From NCBI RefSeq assembly GCF_020687685.1, contig NZ_JAJEWM010000001.1, positions 868,001 through 932,000 of the forward strand: 64,000 bases of DNA. Reading direction: 5' to 3'. Source of the stretch: Tessaracoccus sp. OS52 (GTDB lineage Bacteria > Actinomycetota > Actinomycetes > Propionibacteriales > Propionibacteriaceae). Under the pieces are notes generated by a model. The model was not told the DNA's origin. It searched no databases and was given only the letters and a program-made list of their open reading frames with translations. Of this stretch, positions 26,127-35,199 are shown one piece after another. Position 1 is the stretch's first letter; every line of letters begins with the position of its first letter. The position numbers and the translations under genes are program-made.

Positions 26127-26384
26127 ATGGCACACAAGAAGGGCGCGTCCTCGACGCGCAATGGTCGTGACTCGAACGCCCAGCGCCTCGGCGTGAAGCG
26201 CTTCGGCGGTCAGGTCGTCGGCGCCGGTGAGATCATCGTCCGTCAGCGCGGCACCCACTTCCACCCTGGCGTCGGTGTCGGACGTGGCAAGGATGACACC
26301 CTCTTCGCGCTGGTTCCCGGCGCCGTGGAGTTCGGTGTCAAGCGTGGACGCCGCGTCGTCAACGTCGCTCCGGTCGAGGCCTGA
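26127..26384 (+). CDS. rpmA: 50S ribosomal protein L27
   Basis: 85 aa. [20 protein letters not shown] is the standard L27 N-terminus, which reaches the peptidyl transferase centre, followed by LGVKRFGGQ and [15 protein letters not shown]. There is no cleavable Firmicutes-type extension. AGGGAGCTGAC provides the binding site. Cotranscribed with rplU and followed by a strong terminator. Confidence 0.97.
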   Translation: MAHKKGASSTRNGRDSNAQRLGVKRFGGQVVGAGEIIVRQRGTHFHPGVGVGRGKDDTLFALVPGAVEFGVKRGRRVVNVAPVEA

Positions 26385-26404
26385 GCAACCACATCATTCA
26401 TCAG

Positions 26405-26440
26405 GGAGGGGCAGCCGCACGGCTGCCCCTCCTTTGATTT
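26405..26440 (+). terminator. Intrinsic terminator of rplU-rpmA
   Basis: A perfect 12-bp stem (26405-26416 with 26421-26432), a 4-nt GCAC loop, then TTTGATTT. This is the clearest rho-independent terminator in the window. It separates the ribosomal protein genes from obgE. Confidence 0.88.
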
Positions 26441-26487
26441 GCGGCCGACGCGGTAGCGTTGTCCCGCAAGAGTTCCCAGGAGGATCC

Positions 26488-27945
26488 ATGGCCATCCCGT
26501 CATTCGTCGACCGCGTGAAGCTGACCGTCCAGGCCGGCAACGGCGGGCACGGCTGCGCCTCCGTCCACCGCGAGAAGTTCAAGCCACTGGGAGGGCCCGA
26601 CGGCGGCAACGGCGGTCAGGGTGGGTCCATCATCTTCCGGGTCGACGACAACCTGACCACCTTGGTGGAGTACCACCGCCAGTCGGTCCGCAAGGCGACC
26701 AACGGGCAGCCCGGCAAGGGCGACCACCAGCATGGCGCGAACGGTGACGACATCGTCCTCGCGGTGCCCCCGGGCACTGTGATCTCTGACGCCGAGACCG
26801 GTGAGGTCCTCGCAGACCTGACCACTGCCGGTGCCGAGTTCGTCGCGGCCGCCGGCGGCCGGGGCGGTCTGGGCAACTCCGCGCTCGCGTCGTCGGCGCG
26901 CAAGGCCCCCGGATTCGCGCTCCTCGGTGAGGAGGGGGAGAGTCGGCTGTTGCAGCTCGAGCTCAAGGTGGTGGCCGACGTCGGCCTCGTCGGGTTCCCC
27001 TCGGCGGGCAAGTCCTCGCTGGTGGCAGCCATCTCCAGAGCCCGTCCCAAGATTGCCGACTACCCCTTCACCACGCTGGTGCCCAACCTGGGCGTCGTCG
27101 TGGCCGGGGATGTCACCTACACGGTGGCCGATGTCCCCGGCCTCATCGAGGGCGCCTCACTGGGCAAGGGCCTCGGCTTCGACTTCCTGCGCCACATCGA
27201 GCGCTGTCAGGCGATCGTCCACGTCATCGACCTGGGCACCTACGAGCCCGGCCGCGATCCCCTGGCCGACCTCGAGGTCATCGAGTCCGAGCTCGAGGCC
27301 CACGGCGGCCTGGAGGACCGGGTCCGGCTCGTCGCGCTGAACAAGGTGGACCTCCCCGATGCGCCGCTCCTGGCTGAGATGGCGCGCGCCGAGTTGGAGA
27401 AGGCGGGCCACAGAGTGTTCGAGATCTCCACGAAGACCGGCGAGGGCCTCGGCGAGCTGAAGTTCGCGATGGCCAAGGTGGTGGCGGCCAGACGCGCCTC
27501 CCTGCCCGAACCCGCGGCCGAGCGGCCCGTCATCAGGCCCAGGTCCGTGGGCCGTGCGGCGACGAAGGAGGCCGACTTCACCATTGCCAGGAAGGGTGAC
27601 GGTGAGGGCGGTTTCGTCTGGCGCGTGCAGGGTGAGAAGCCCGAGCGCTGGATCCGGCAGACGGACTTCAACAACCCCGAGGCCGTCGGCTACCTGGCCG
27701 ACCGGCTGAACCGCCTCGGCGTCGAGACCGAGTTGCTGCGCATCGGCGCACAGCCCGGGGACGCCGTCGCGATCGGCGGCGAGGATGCCGTCGTGTTCGA
27801 CTTCGCCCCGCAGGTGGACGTCGGCGCGGAGATCCTGTCCCGCCGCGGCGAGGATGCCCGTCTGGAGGAGGAGCGTCCGGCAGTCGCGCGGCGGCGCAAG
27901 CTGGATGCCGAGTACCACGCACGCAAGGCTGACGATGCGCAGTAG
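26488..27945 (+). CDS. obgE: Obg/CgtA GTPase
   Basis: 485-aa ribosome-assembly GTPase. ATG 26488 has AGGAGG 5 nt upstream. An Obg glycine-rich fold (1 to about 160; [13 protein letters not shown]) is followed by the G domain with GFPSAGKSS (Walker A), DVPG (G3) and NKVD (G4), then the C-terminal OCT domain (about 345-425) and a charged tail. It binds the 50S subunit and links assembly to growth. The frame is open further upstream, but that stretch overlaps rpmA and the terminator. TAGCGT (26454-26459) is a possible -10. Overlaps proB by 11 nt. Confidence 0.95.
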   Translation: MAIPSFVDRVKLTVQAGNGGHGCASVHREKFKPLGGPDGGNGGQGGSIIFRVDDNLTTLVEYHRQSVRKATNGQPGKGDHQHGANGDDIVLAVPPGTVISDAETGEVLADLTTAGAEFVAAAGGRGGLGNSALASSARKAPGFALLGEEGESRLLQLELKVVADVGLVGFPSAGKSSLVAAISRARPKIADYPFTTLVPNLGVVVAGDVTYTVADVPGLIEGASLGKGLGFDFLRHIERCQAIVHVIDLGTYEPGRDPLADLEVIESELEAHGGLEDRVRLVALNKVDLPDAPLLAEMARAELEKAGHRVFEISTKTGEGLGELKFAMAKVVAARRASLPEPAAERPVIRPRSVGRAATKEADFTIARKGDGEGGFVWRVQGEKPERWIRQTDFNNPEAVGYLADRLNRLGVETELLRIGAQPGDAVAIGGEDAVVFDFAPQVDVGAEILSRRGEDARLEEERPAVARRRKLDAEYHARKADDAQ

Positions 27946-28999
27946 CGTCCGCGACGCGTCCAGATTGGTGGTGAAGGTCGGTTCGTCCTCCCTGACGACG
28001 CCCAGTGGCGGCTTCGACCACGAGCGGGTCGAGACGCTCGCCGCCGAGCTGTCGGCGCTGCATCGCGGCGGCCGCCGGGTGGTGCTGGTCACCTCGGGCG
28101 CCATCGCCGCCGGGATCGGACCGCTTGGTCTGGGCAAGCGACCCAATGACCTCGAGACCCAGCAGGCTGCCGCGGCGGTGGGTCAGGGGCTGCTGGTCCA
28201 CCAGTACACGCAGGCGTTCGCGCGCCACGGCGTCCTGGTCGCACAGTTGCTGCTCACCGTCGACGACGTCCTGCGCGGCACCACCTACCGCAACGCCCTC
28301 AACACCATCTCGCGGCTGTTCCGGCTGGGTGTGGTGCCGATCATCAACGAGAACGACACCACCGCGACGCACGAGATCCGCTTCGGCGACAACGACCGGC
28401 TCGCGGCGCTGGTGGCGCACCTGGTGCGGGCCGACGCACTAATCCTGCTGACCGACGTCGACGGCCTCTACACCGCGCACCCGAGTGAGTCCGGCAGCGA
28501 GAGGATCGCCCAGGTCGACGACATCACGAAGCTCGTCGTAGACACCTCTCGGGTGGGCTCCAAGGTGGGCACCGGCGGCATGCGCACGAAGCTGGAAGCC
28601 GCCCAGATCGCGGCGCAGGCCGGCATCGAGGTGGTTCTCGGCCATGCGGACCAGCTGCACCAGATCCTGGAGGGCGAGGAAGTGGGGACGCACTTCTCAC
28701 CTGTCGGCAAGCGTCGCAGGCGTCGGCTGCTCTGGCTCGCGCACGCGGCCAAGATCCGGGGCCAGCTGCACGTCGACGCCGGGGCGGTCCGGGCACTCAC
28801 CCAGACCCACGCGTCCCTGCTGTCAGCGGGCGTGGTGCGCATCGAGGGCAACTTCAACGCCGGTGACCCGGTGGCCATCGTCGGTCCCGAGGGTGAACCG
28901 TTCGCCAGGGGCTTCGTCGAGTACGGCTCCGACGAACTGTCCTCACCCGAGGACCGGGGCCGCGCGGTCGTGCACCGCAACCGCCTGATCCTGTTGTGA
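27935..28999 (+). CDS. proB: Glutamate 5-kinase
   Basis: 354 aa, first enzyme of proline synthesis (glutamate plus ATP to glutamyl phosphate). It has the amino-acid-kinase domain ([59 protein letters not shown]) and a C-terminal PUA domain. ATG 27935 lies inside the end of obgE (11-nt overlap), a common arrangement in actinobacteria. proA is 1.8 kb downstream, separated by an epimerase and a SWEET-like gene. Confidence 0.95.
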   Translation: MRSSVRDASRLVVKVGSSSLTTPSGGFDHERVETLAAELSALHRGGRRVVLVTSGAIAAGIGPLGLGKRPNDLETQQAAAAVGQGLLVHQYTQAFARHGVLVAQLLLTVDDVLRGTTYRNALNTISRLFRLGVVPIINENDTTATHEIRFGDNDRLAALVAHLVRADALILLTDVDGLYTAHPSESGSERIAQVDDITKLVVDTSRVGSKVGTGGMRTKLEAAQIAAQAGIEVVLGHADQLHQILEGEEVGTHFSPVGKRRRRRLLWLAHAAKIRGQLHVDAGAVRALTQTHASLLSAGVVRIEGNFNAGDPVAIVGPEGEPFARGFVEYGSDELSSPEDRGRAVVHRNRLILL

Positions 29000-29036
29000 G
29001 CGCGCGGCGGCGGCGCCGGGGCCATAGGCTTGCGGC

Positions 29037-30032
29037 ATGCGAGTCGTCGTCATCGGTGGCAGTGGACACATCGGCAGTTTCCTGATCCCCAGACTGGTGC
29101 GCTCCGGGCATGAGGTGCGCAACGTCAGCCGTGGGCAGCGGGACAGCTACGTGGCCGACGCCGCCTGGCAGGACGTCCGCCCCGTGACCGTCGACCGGAC
29201 GCAGGAGGAGCGCGAGGGTATCTTCGGCGAGCGCATCGCGGGCCTGGGCGCCGACGTCGTGGTGGACCTGATCTGTTTCACGCCCCAGTCCGCCAAGGCG
29301 CTCGTGGAGGCGCTGCGCGGAGTCAGCGGCCATCTCCTGCACTGCGGCTCCATCTGGCGCCACGGCCCCAGCGAGCGGCTGCCAGTGCGGGAGCACAGCC
29401 AGGAGCCGCCGTTGGGGGACTACGGGATCGCGAAGGCTGCCATCGCGGAACTGCTGCGGGAGGAAACCCGGGCGGGTGGGCTGGTGACCACTTCGCTCCA
29501 CCCCGGCCACATCGTCGGCCCGGGGTGGCATCCGGTCGGGCCGCTGGGCAACTTCGACCCTTCAGTCTGGCGGACCTTGTCCGCGGGTCGGGAGCTGGCC
29601 GTGCCCGGGCTTGGCGCCGAACTGATGCAGCACGTGCACGCCGACGACGTGGCCCAGGCCTTCGAGGCCGCCATCGACCGGCGTGACGAGGCCGCTGGGG
29701 AAGACTTCGACGTCGTCGCGCCGTCAGCGCTGAACGTGCGCGGGTATGCGAGAACGGCGGCTGCGTGGTTCGGCAAGGAGGCGAAGCTGCGGCACGTCGG
29801 CTGGGAGGAGTTCCGCGACCTCACCTCCCCCGAACACGCCGATGCGAGCTGGGAGCACCTGGTCCGCAGCCATTACGTCAGCATCGACAAGGCCCGCGCC
29901 GTCATCGGGTACGCCCCCCGGTACGAGCCCGAGCAGGCGATCCTGGAGTCCGTGAGTTGGCTGGTTCGCAACGGTGGGATCGAGATCGAGGCTCCGCTCA
30001 TCGGTTTGGCCGGAGAGGATACGAAAGCCTAG
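29037..30032 (+). CDS. NAD-dependent epimerase/dehydratase (extended SDR-like)
   Basis: 331 aa. The Rossmann nucleotide-binding loop GGSGHIGSFL at residues 7-16 and later HLLHCGSIWRHGPS and LHPGHIVGPGW place it with NAD(P)-dependent sugar-nucleotide epimerase-like proteins. The usual YxxxK is not clear; DYGIAKAAIAELLRE may supply Tyr and Lys (YGIAK). Substrate unknown. No ribosome binding site; TAGGCT lies 6 nt before ATG 29037, so it is probably leaderless with its own promoter. Confidence 0.85.
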   Translation: MRVVVIGGSGHIGSFLIPRLVRSGHEVRNVSRGQRDSYVADAAWQDVRPVTVDRTQEEREGIFGERIAGLGADVVVDLICFTPQSAKALVEALRGVSGHLLHCGSIWRHGPSERLPVREHSQEPPLGDYGIAKAAIAELLREETRAGGLVTTSLHPGHIVGPGWHPVGPLGNFDPSVWRTLSAGRELAVPGLGAELMQHVHADDVAQAFEAAIDRRDEAAGEDFDVVAPSALNVRGYARTAAAWFGKEAKLRHVGWEEFRDLTSPEHADASWEHLVRSHYVSIDKARAVIGYAPRYEPEQAILESVSWLVRNGGIEIEAPLIGLAGEDTKA

Positions 30033-30092
30033 AATTGGGGGACTGGTGACCGGCCACAGCCGAACCGGCGAGCGCTTCTTGAAAGGGCTGCT

Positions 30093-30743
30093 GTGACATT
30101 CTTCGACATCCTCGGCTGGGTTGCCGCTGCCTTCGGCATGTCCGGCAGCGTGCCCCAGATCCTGCGTTTGCGCCGCACCCGCACCAGCGCCGGTCTTTCC
30201 ACCAGGATGTGGCAGTTCAGCGCGGCCGCCACCTTCGCCTGGACCATGCACGGCTTCCTCGTCGGAGCCGTCCAGATGCAGGTGCCCAACATCGTTTGCA
30301 CGGTGCTCGCGCTGGGCATCCTCGCCTTCATCGTTCGCGACCGTGGCGAGCGGTTCCTGCCGCGGCTCGTCCTCCCGACCGTCCTGGGTCTTGCGCTCTT
30401 CGGGCTGGACCTGTGGCTCGGCCCCGTCGTGTTCGGGACGCTCGTGGCCCTTCCCCTCGTTTTCGGTCAGATCTCGCAGTTGCTGTTCATGCGGCGTTCC
30501 GCTGACCTCTCCGGGGTCTCGGTCCCCACCCTCGCCGTTAACGTGCTCGTGCAGGCCCTCTGGCTCGTCTGGGGCATCGGCGTCGGGGATGCGGCGATCC
30601 TGGTCTGCTCGGTCCTGATGGGCACGCTCTGTGTGGTGAACCTCGCCTACTACGGCTGGCGCGGCGCGCGAGGCACGGTTGGTCCGCCGGTGCTGGCGGA
30701 GCAGCTCGCCGTCGACACACTCGCACCCGCGACCGCCGGCTGA
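30093..30743 (+). CDS. SWEET/SemiSWEET-like PQ-loop protein with two repeats
   Basis: 216 aa, about seven hydrophobic segments. Two PQ-loop-type units are visible: [20 protein letters not shown] near the start and [19 protein letters not shown] in the second half, each followed by a hydrophobic bundle. Bacterial SemiSWEETs usually carry a single three-helix unit and dimerise; this looks like an internally duplicated, SWEET-like form, probably a sugar transporter. GTG 30093 has GAAAGGG 5 nt upstream. It lies between the epimerase gene and proA, with no evident link. Confidence 0.78.
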   Translation: MTFFDILGWVAAAFGMSGSVPQILRLRRTRTSAGLSTRMWQFSAAATFAWTMHGFLVGAVQMQVPNIVCTVLALGILAFIVRDRGERFLPRLVLPTVLGLALFGLDLWLGPVVFGTLVALPLVFGQISQLLFMRRSADLSGVSVPTLAVNVLVQALWLVWGIGVGDAAILVCSVLMGTLCVVNLAYYGWRGARGTVGPPVLAEQLAVDTLAPATAG

Positions 30744-30804
30744 CGTCCCCGTTCGGGCGTGGTCACCCAATGACCACGGGACGGGCCGCGCAGGGATCCT
30801 CGCC

Positions 30805-30810
30805 TAGACT
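30805..30810 (+). promoter_or_regulatory. -10 box of apparently leaderless proA
   Basis: TAGACT ends 7 nt before ATG 30818, and the same hexamer stands 7 nt before the DUF2344 GTG at 21616. Transcription starting at the start codon would make both messages leaderless. Confidence 0.5.
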
Positions 30811-30817
30811 GCGGGAC

Positions 30818-32059
30818 ATGGATTTCACAACGCAGGCCCGCGCCGCCCGCGCCGCGAGCATCGAACTGGTCCGCCTGAATCGTGCCGCCAAGGATGCCGC
30901 CCTCCACGCCATGGCCGACGCACTTGCCGCGGCCGAGGCCGACCTGCTCGAGGCCAACGGCCGCGACATCGAAGCCGCGCGTGCCAACGGCACGTCGGAA
31001 TCGATCATCGACCGACTGGCACTCAACCCGTCGCGCATCGCCGGCATGGTGCAGGGGCTGCGTGACCTGGCCGCACTGCCTGACCCCGTCGGCGACGTCG
31101 TGCGAGGCTGGCGCCTGCCCAACGGTGTCAAGGTCACCCAGACCCGGGTGCCGTTCGGAGTGGTCGGCATCATCTACGAGGCACGTCCAAACGTCACGGC
31201 GGACGCAGCGGGCATCGCCCTGAAGTCCGGCAACGCAGCGCTCCTGCGCGGATCCGGTTCGGCGTTCAACACCAACCAGGCCAGCGTCGCCGCGCTTCGG
31301 GAAGGGCTGCGGAGCGCCGGAGTGAACCCCGACGCGGTAAATCTCGTGGAAGGGGGACGGGAGGTCACCACGGAGATGATGCAGGCGCGCGGGCTCGTGG
31401 ACGTGCTGATCCCGCGCGGTGGCGCCGGCCTCATCCAGGCGGTCGTGGACGGCTCCAAGGTGCCCGTGATCGAGACCGGCACCGGCAACTGCCACCTGTT
31501 CGTCGACGCCTCGGCGGACCAGGACATGGCGATCGAGATCATACTCAACGCCAAGACCCAGCGGTGCAGCGTCTGCAACGCCTTGGAAACGCTGCTCGTC
31601 CACCGCGAGATCGCCGACGAGTTCCTGCCCAAGGCAGTGGCGGCGCTCACGGAGCACGGCGTGGTGGTGCACGGCGACGAGGCCTTCGTGCAGGCCGCCT
31701 CCGAGGTGGTGGCCGCCAACCCCGAGGACTTCGAGGCCGAATGGCTCAGTCTGGACATCTCCGCCAGGGTCGTCGACTCCATCGACGAGGCGCTGGACCA
31801 CATCCGCCGGTACACCACCGGGCACTCGGAGACCATCGTCACCTCTGACAAGGCCGCGGCGGACCGCTTCGTGGCGGAGGTCGACGCGGCTGCGGTACTG
31901 GTCAACGCCTCCAGCCGCTTCATCGACGGCGGGGAGTTCGGCTTCGGCGCGGAGATCGGCATTTCCACGCAGAAGTTGCACGCCCGCGGACCGATGGCCC
32001 TGCCGGAGATGACGTCCACGAAGTACATCGTCGAGGGCGACGGGCAAGTTCGCGCCTGA
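30818..32059 (+). CDS. proA: Gamma-glutamyl phosphate reductase (glutamate-5-semialdehyde dehydrogenase)
   Basis: 413 aa, second step of proline synthesis, NADPH-dependent. The aldehyde-dehydrogenase fold shows [24 protein letters not shown] and [13 protein letters not shown], whose Cys is the catalytic nucleophile, and [17 protein letters not shown] near the end. ATG 30818 is preceded at 7 nt by TAGACT and has no ribosome binding site; an in-frame ATG at 30770 would span that box and is rejected. Partner of proB upstream. Confidence 0.95.
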   Translation: MDFTTQARAARAASIELVRLNRAAKDAALHAMADALAAAEADLLEANGRDIEAARANGTSESIIDRLALNPSRIAGMVQGLRDLAALPDPVGDVVRGWRLPNGVKVTQTRVPFGVVGIIYEARPNVTADAAGIALKSGNAALLRGSGSAFNTNQASVAALREGLRSAGVNPDAVNLVEGGREVTTEMMQARGLVDVLIPRGGAGLIQAVVDGSKVPVIETGTGNCHLFVDASADQDMAIEIILNAKTQRCSVCNALETLLVHREIADEFLPKAVAALTEHGVVVHGDEAFVQAASEVVAANPEDFEAEWLSLDISARVVDSIDEALDHIRRYTTGHSETIVTSDKAAADRFVAEVDAAAVLVNASSRFIDGGEFGFGAEIGISTQKLHARGPMALPEMTSTKYIVEGDGQVRA

Positions 32060-32087
32060 GGCGCGGCATGCGGATAGGATCCCGTTC

Positions 32088-32228
32088 ATGGTTCTCGCAA
32101 CTCTTCTGGAAACGACCAGTTCCGGCTCGCTGCCCACCATCCTCGCCGGCGTGATCGCCTTCGCCCTCCTGATGGCGGCCCTGCTCTGGGTCACCGGTAT
32201 GGGTTCGGGTCGGCCCAACTCCAGGTGA
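32088..32228 (+). CDS. Small single-span membrane protein (46 aa)
   Basis: A short gene: [20 protein letters not shown], then a hydrophobic helix (about 17-37) and a polar tail ending GRPNSR. TAGGAT lies 7 nt before ATG 32088. Its stop codon overlaps the GTG start of nadD (GTGA), so it would be translationally coupled to nadD. One transmembrane helix and no other motif. A conserved mini-gene or a leader peptide for nadD are both possible; the function is unknown. Confidence 0.65.
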   Translation: MVLATLLETTSSGSLPTILAGVIAFALLMAALLWVTGMGSGRPNSR

Positions 32229-32905
32229 ACAACATCCCACTGCGGACAGCGCCGAACGGCCGGCGCTACCGGCTCGGTGTGATGGGCGGCACCTTCGACC
32301 CGATCCACCACGGCCACCTGGTGGCCGCCAGTGAGGTCGCGGCCAAGTTCCAACTCGACGAGGTGGTGTTCGTCCCCACCGGCGTCCCCTGGCAGAAGGC
32401 GCATCGCGACGTCTCGCTGGCTGAGGACCGCTACCTGATGACCGTCATCGCCACGGCATCGAACCCCCGGTTCTCGGTCTCGCGCGTCGACATCGATCGC
32501 CCGGGCAATACCTACACCGTCGACACGCTGAAGGATCTGCGGGCTGAGCGCGGCACCAACACCGAACTGTTCTTCATCACCGGCGCCGACGCCGTCCGCC
32601 AGATCCTCACGTGGCGTGGGGCCGACGAACTGTTCGACCTGGCCCAGTTCGTCGGGGTGACGCGTCCCGGGGTTCCGATGACCGTCGAGGACCTGAAGCA
32701 CCTGCCGGAGGACCGCGTGACGATGCTGGAGGTTCCGGCGCTGGCCATCTCGTCCACCGACTGCCGCGCAAGGGTCCACGCCGCCGAACCGATCTGGTAC
32801 CTGGTGCCTGACGGTATCGTCCAGTACATCCAGAAGCGCGGCCTGTACGCCGGCTTCGAAGTCGAGCAGGACCCAACCGCAGGAGAATCTGTTGCCAGTA
32901 ACTGA
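32225..32905 (+). CDS. nadD: Nicotinate-nucleotide adenylyltransferase
   Basis: 226-aa enzyme that makes nicotinic acid adenine dinucleotide in NAD synthesis. Signature [18 protein letters not shown] (nucleotide-binding, HxGH) near residues 18-35, and [10 protein letters not shown] near the end (ISST motif). GTG 32225 overlaps the preceding mini-gene stop. Followed by rsfS with a 14-nt overlap, the usual nadD-rsfS pairing. Confidence 0.95.
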   Translation: MNNIPLRTAPNGRRYRLGVMGGTFDPIHHGHLVAASEVAAKFQLDEVVFVPTGVPWQKAHRDVSLAEDRYLMTVIATASNPRFSVSRVDIDRPGNTYTVDTLKDLRAERGTNTELFFITGADAVRQILTWRGADELFDLAQFVGVTRPGVPMTVEDLKHLPEDRVTMLEVPALAISSTDCRARVHAAEPIWYLVPDGIVQYIQKRGLYAGFEVEQDPTAGESVASN

Positions 32906-33302
32906 AGAAGTCCTCGTCCCGGTGCGGCAGGCGGCCCAGGCCGCGGCCGACAAGCTCGCCACCCAGATCGTCGCCTTCGACGTCAGCGAGCAGCTGGCCA
33001 TCACCGACGTCTTCCTCATCGCCAGCGCGCGCAACGAGCGTCAGGTGGGCGCCGTCGTCGACGGCGTGGAGGAGTCCCTGCTCAAGGTGGGCGTCAAGCC
33101 CGTGCGGCGCGAGGGTGATCGGGAGAACCGCTGGGTGCTGCTGGACTACATCGACTTCGTGGTCCACGTGCAGCACACCGAGGAGCGCTCCCTGTACAAC
33201 CTGGAGCGGCTCTGGAAGGACTGCCCGCAGATCCCCCTTGAGATCGACCTGCCCGAGCAGCCCGAGCCCGATGCGTTCGAAGAGGAACTGCGGGGGTGGT
33301 GA
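32892..33302 (+). CDS. rsfS: Ribosomal silencing factor
   Basis: 136 aa, RsfS/Iojap family, which binds L14 and blocks subunit joining under starvation. Family blocks: [41 protein letters not shown] and [11 protein letters not shown]. The likely start is the rare TTG at 32892, because AGGAGA lies 5 nt upstream; the first Met downstream would remove conserved sequence. It sits between nadD and a phosphatase gene with overlaps on both sides. Confidence 0.93.
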   Translation: MPVTEEVLVPVRQAAQAAADKLATQIVAFDVSEQLAITDVFLIASARNERQVGAVVDGVEESLLKVGVKPVRREGDRENRWVLLDYIDFVVHVQHTEERSLYNLERLWKDCPQIPLEIDLPEQPEPDAFEEELRGW

Positions 33303-33922
33303 ACCTCACTCACCTGGTGCTCCTCCGGCATGGGCAGACGGAGTGGAACCACATCGACAGGATGCAGGGCCAGGCCGACGTCCACCTCGATGCGACCGGG
33401 ATCACCCAGGCCCACGCGGCGGCCAGGGCCCTTGCCTCTCGGCACTTCGACGCCGTGTACTCCTCGGACCTGGTGCGGGCCAAGGCGACGGCGGACACCG
33501 TCGCGGCAGACCTGGGACTCCCCGTCGTGGTGGATCCGCGCCTGCAGGAAATCCACATGGGCAGCTGGAGCGGAAAGACCCGCGCCGAGGTGGAGGCGGA
33601 GTTCCCCGAGTTCGCCACGCTCTACTGGGAGGGCAAGGACTTCCGCCGGTCGCCGGAGGGGGAGACGATCGCTGAGATGGTGGAGCGCTCCATGCCCGCC
33701 CTTCGCGAGATCATCGAGCGCCATCGCGGCCACCAGGTCCTGGTGGTGGGGCACGGGTTCATGCTGGCCCAGCTCGTCCAGAACCTCGTCGGCATCACGG
33801 CGCACGCCCGGGTCCTGGGTGGGCTCAGGAACGCACACTGGTCGGAGGTAGGGATCGCTCCGGACGACAACGCCTGGCTGATCGCCCACAACGTACCGCC
33901 GCACGTCATCGAAGACCTGTGA
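33299..33922 (+). CDS. Histidine phosphatase family protein (phosphoglycerate mutase-like)
   Basis: About 207 aa. RHGQTEWN near the start holds the phospho-accepting His and Arg; a second catalytic His is in VVGHGFMLA. It belongs to the cofactor-dependent phosphoglycerate-mutase-like superfamily, which includes GpmB, alpha-ribazole phosphatase and others; the substrate cannot be told. GTG 33299 overlaps the rsfS stop (GTGA); GTG 33296 is equally possible. Last gene of nadD-rsfS. Confidence 0.9.
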   Translation: MNLTHLVLLRHGQTEWNHIDRMQGQADVHLDATGITQAHAAARALASRHFDAVYSSDLVRAKATADTVAADLGLPVVVDPRLQEIHMGSWSGKTRAEVEAEFPEFATLYWEGKDFRRSPEGETIAEMVERSMPALREIIERHRGHQVLVVGHGFMLAQLVQNLVGITAHARVLGGLRNAHWSEVGIAPDDNAWLIAHNVPPHVIEDL

Positions 33923-34026
33923 CCGCACCATCCAAGGGTGGCGCTTGAGGGTCCGACTGCCGACCCGCATGCGCCACACTTGAGGCCCGATGGCCCCAGT
34001 GGCGGCGGGCTCGAGTCCGGTTTCGA

Positions 34027-34057
34027 TTGGCCCCACGCGACGTGGTTGCGTTAGCAT
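34027..34057 (+). promoter_or_regulatory. Possible promoter of tRNA-Ala
   Basis: TTGGCC (34027-34032) and TAGCAT (34052-34057) are 19 bp apart, 28 bp before the tRNA. The spacer is long, so this is weak. The spacer contains CCACG-CGA-CGTGG. Confidence 0.3.
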
Positions 34058-34084
34058 TGCGAAGCCCCGCTGAGAAGCGGAACT

Positions 34085-34157
34085 GGGGCTATGGCGCAGT
34101 TGGTAGCGCGCTTCCATGGCATGGAAGAGGTCAGGGGTTCGAATCCCCTTAGCTCCA
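34085..34157 (+). tRNA. tRNA-Ala (anticodon GGC)
   Basis: 73 nt folding into a complete cloverleaf: acceptor GGGGCTA with TAGCTCC, D-arm GCGC..GCGC, anticodon stem CTTCC/GGAAG with loop ATGGCAT (anticodon GGC), and T-arm AGGGG-TTCGAAT-CCCCT. The acceptor contains the G3:U70 wobble pair that identifies tRNA-Ala, which agrees with the anticodon. The 3' CCA is not encoded (CCG follows the discriminator A). Confidence 0.97.
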
Positions 34158-34213
34158 CCGAACCGCTCGCCGGCTGACTCCGGTCGGACCGTTGAGAAAC
34201 CAGGACGCGAACA

Positions 34214-34260
34214 CGGCGTGTCATGGACACTCACCATCCACGACACGCCGAGTTTGCGTT
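34214..34260 (+). terminator. Probable terminator downstream of tRNA-Ala
   Basis: Inverted repeat CGGCGTGTC / GACACGCCG (34214-34222, 34242-34250) with an inner TGGA/TCCA pairing, a single A-C mismatch and a 9-nt loop, followed by AGTTTGCGTT. It lies 57 nt after the tRNA, before the DUF72 promoter. Confidence 0.55.
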
Positions 34261-34325
34261 CCAGATTCCCAACGCGCAGAGGCCGGTGCGGGAGCGAGCA
34301 CCAATCCCGGCCACACCCCATTGCC

Positions 34326-34331
34326 TAGTAT
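34326..34331 (+). promoter_or_regulatory. -10 box of apparently leaderless DUF72 gene
   Basis: TAGTAT ends 7 nt before ATG 34339, and there is no ribosome binding site. Same arrangement as proA and valS. Confidence 0.5.
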
Positions 34332-34338
34332 TCGGTTC

Positions 34339-35190
34339 ATGACCGGCTACTACATCGGGGTCTCCGGGTGGCGGTACCGCGGCTGGCGCGGGGACTTCTA
34401 TCCCGAGGGCTTGCGGCAGCGCGACGAGCTCCGCTACGTGGCCGAGCGGATGACTTCGGTGGAGATCAACGGCTCCTTCTACTCGCTGCAGCGGCCCAGT
34501 TCCTACGCCGCATGGGCGTCCGACACTCCGGAGGGCTTCGTGTTCGCGGTCAAGGGCGGCCGCTACCTCACGCACATGAAGCAGTTGCATGACATCGAGG
34601 CGCCGCTTGCGCACTTCTTCGCCTCCGGCGTGCTCGCGCTCGGCAACCGGCTTGGGCCCGTGTTGTGGCAACTCCCGCCTCGCATGTCCTTCCACGCCGA
34701 ACGCCTGGACCACTTCCTGCGGATGCTGCCGCGCACCCTCGGGGAGGTTGCGGAGCTGGCGCGGCGGCACGACGACAAGCTCGCCCCCGAACGGACACTC
34801 ACCGACGTCGCACCCGGCGTCGCCGCGGACCGTCCCGTCCAGCACGCCTTGGAGCCGCGGCACCCGAGTTTCGCTTCGCAGGAGGCCCATGAACTCCTCG
34901 CCCAGCAAGGCGTGTGCATGGTGATCGCCGACAGCGCGGGGGAGTGGCCGACGATGCCGGACGCCACCAGTGACATCCGCTACGTCCGCCTCCACGGGGA
35001 GCAGCAGCTCTACACCAGTGGCTACACCGACGAGTCCCTCGACCGCTGGGCGGACCAGTGCAGGACGTGGCTCGCCGAAGGGCTCGACACCTACGTGTAC
35101 TTCGACAACGACGCCCACGGGCACGCGCCCTGGGACGCCGTCCGTCTGCTGGACCGCCTCGCCGATGTCGCCGCCGACGGCGAGCGGTAG
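34339..35190 (+). CDS. DUF72 domain-containing protein
   Basis: 283-aa TIM-barrel-like protein of the DUF72 (YecE) family. Family blocks: GVSGWRYRGWRGDFYP, EINGSFYSLQRPSSYAAWA, FAVKGGRYLTHMKQL and, near the end, DIRYVRLHGE and YVYFDNDAHGHAP. Biochemical function not established. The frame is open 147 nt further upstream, but ATG 34339 is preceded at 7 nt by TAGTAT and begins exactly at the conserved block. It abuts the CDF-like gene (9 bp). Confidence 0.9.
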   Translation: MTGYYIGVSGWRYRGWRGDFYPEGLRQRDELRYVAERMTSVEINGSFYSLQRPSSYAAWASDTPEGFVFAVKGGRYLTHMKQLHDIEAPLAHFFASGVLALGNRLGPVLWQLPPRMSFHAERLDHFLRMLPRTLGEVAELARRHDDKLAPERTLTDVAPGVAADRPVQHALEPRHPSFASQEAHELLAQQGVCMVIADSAGEWPTMPDATSDIRYVRLHGEQQLYTSGYTDESLDRWADQCRTWLAEGLDTYVYFDNDAHGHAPWDAVRLLDRLADVAADGER

Positions 35191-35199
35191 CCTTCAGCA

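Noticed and set aside
26227-26487. In-frame upstream extension of obgE
   Set aside because: It overlaps rpmA and the strong terminator; Obg begins at [11 protein letters not shown] with AGGAGG before it.
30650-33034. 794-codon minus-strand open frame
   Set aside because: It is antisense to the SWEET-like gene, proA, the 46-aa gene and nadD, which all have strong family signatures; long antisense frames are expected at this GC content.
34085-34157. tRNA-Ala as an integration site for a mobile element
   Set aside because: No repeat of the tRNA 3' end, integrase or phage gene was found on either side.
33146-34321. 391-codon minus-strand frame containing GIRTPDLFHAMEARYQLRHS
   Set aside because: That peptide is the well-known false translation of the antisense strand of a tRNA-Ala gene; the rest is antisense to rsfS and the phosphatase.
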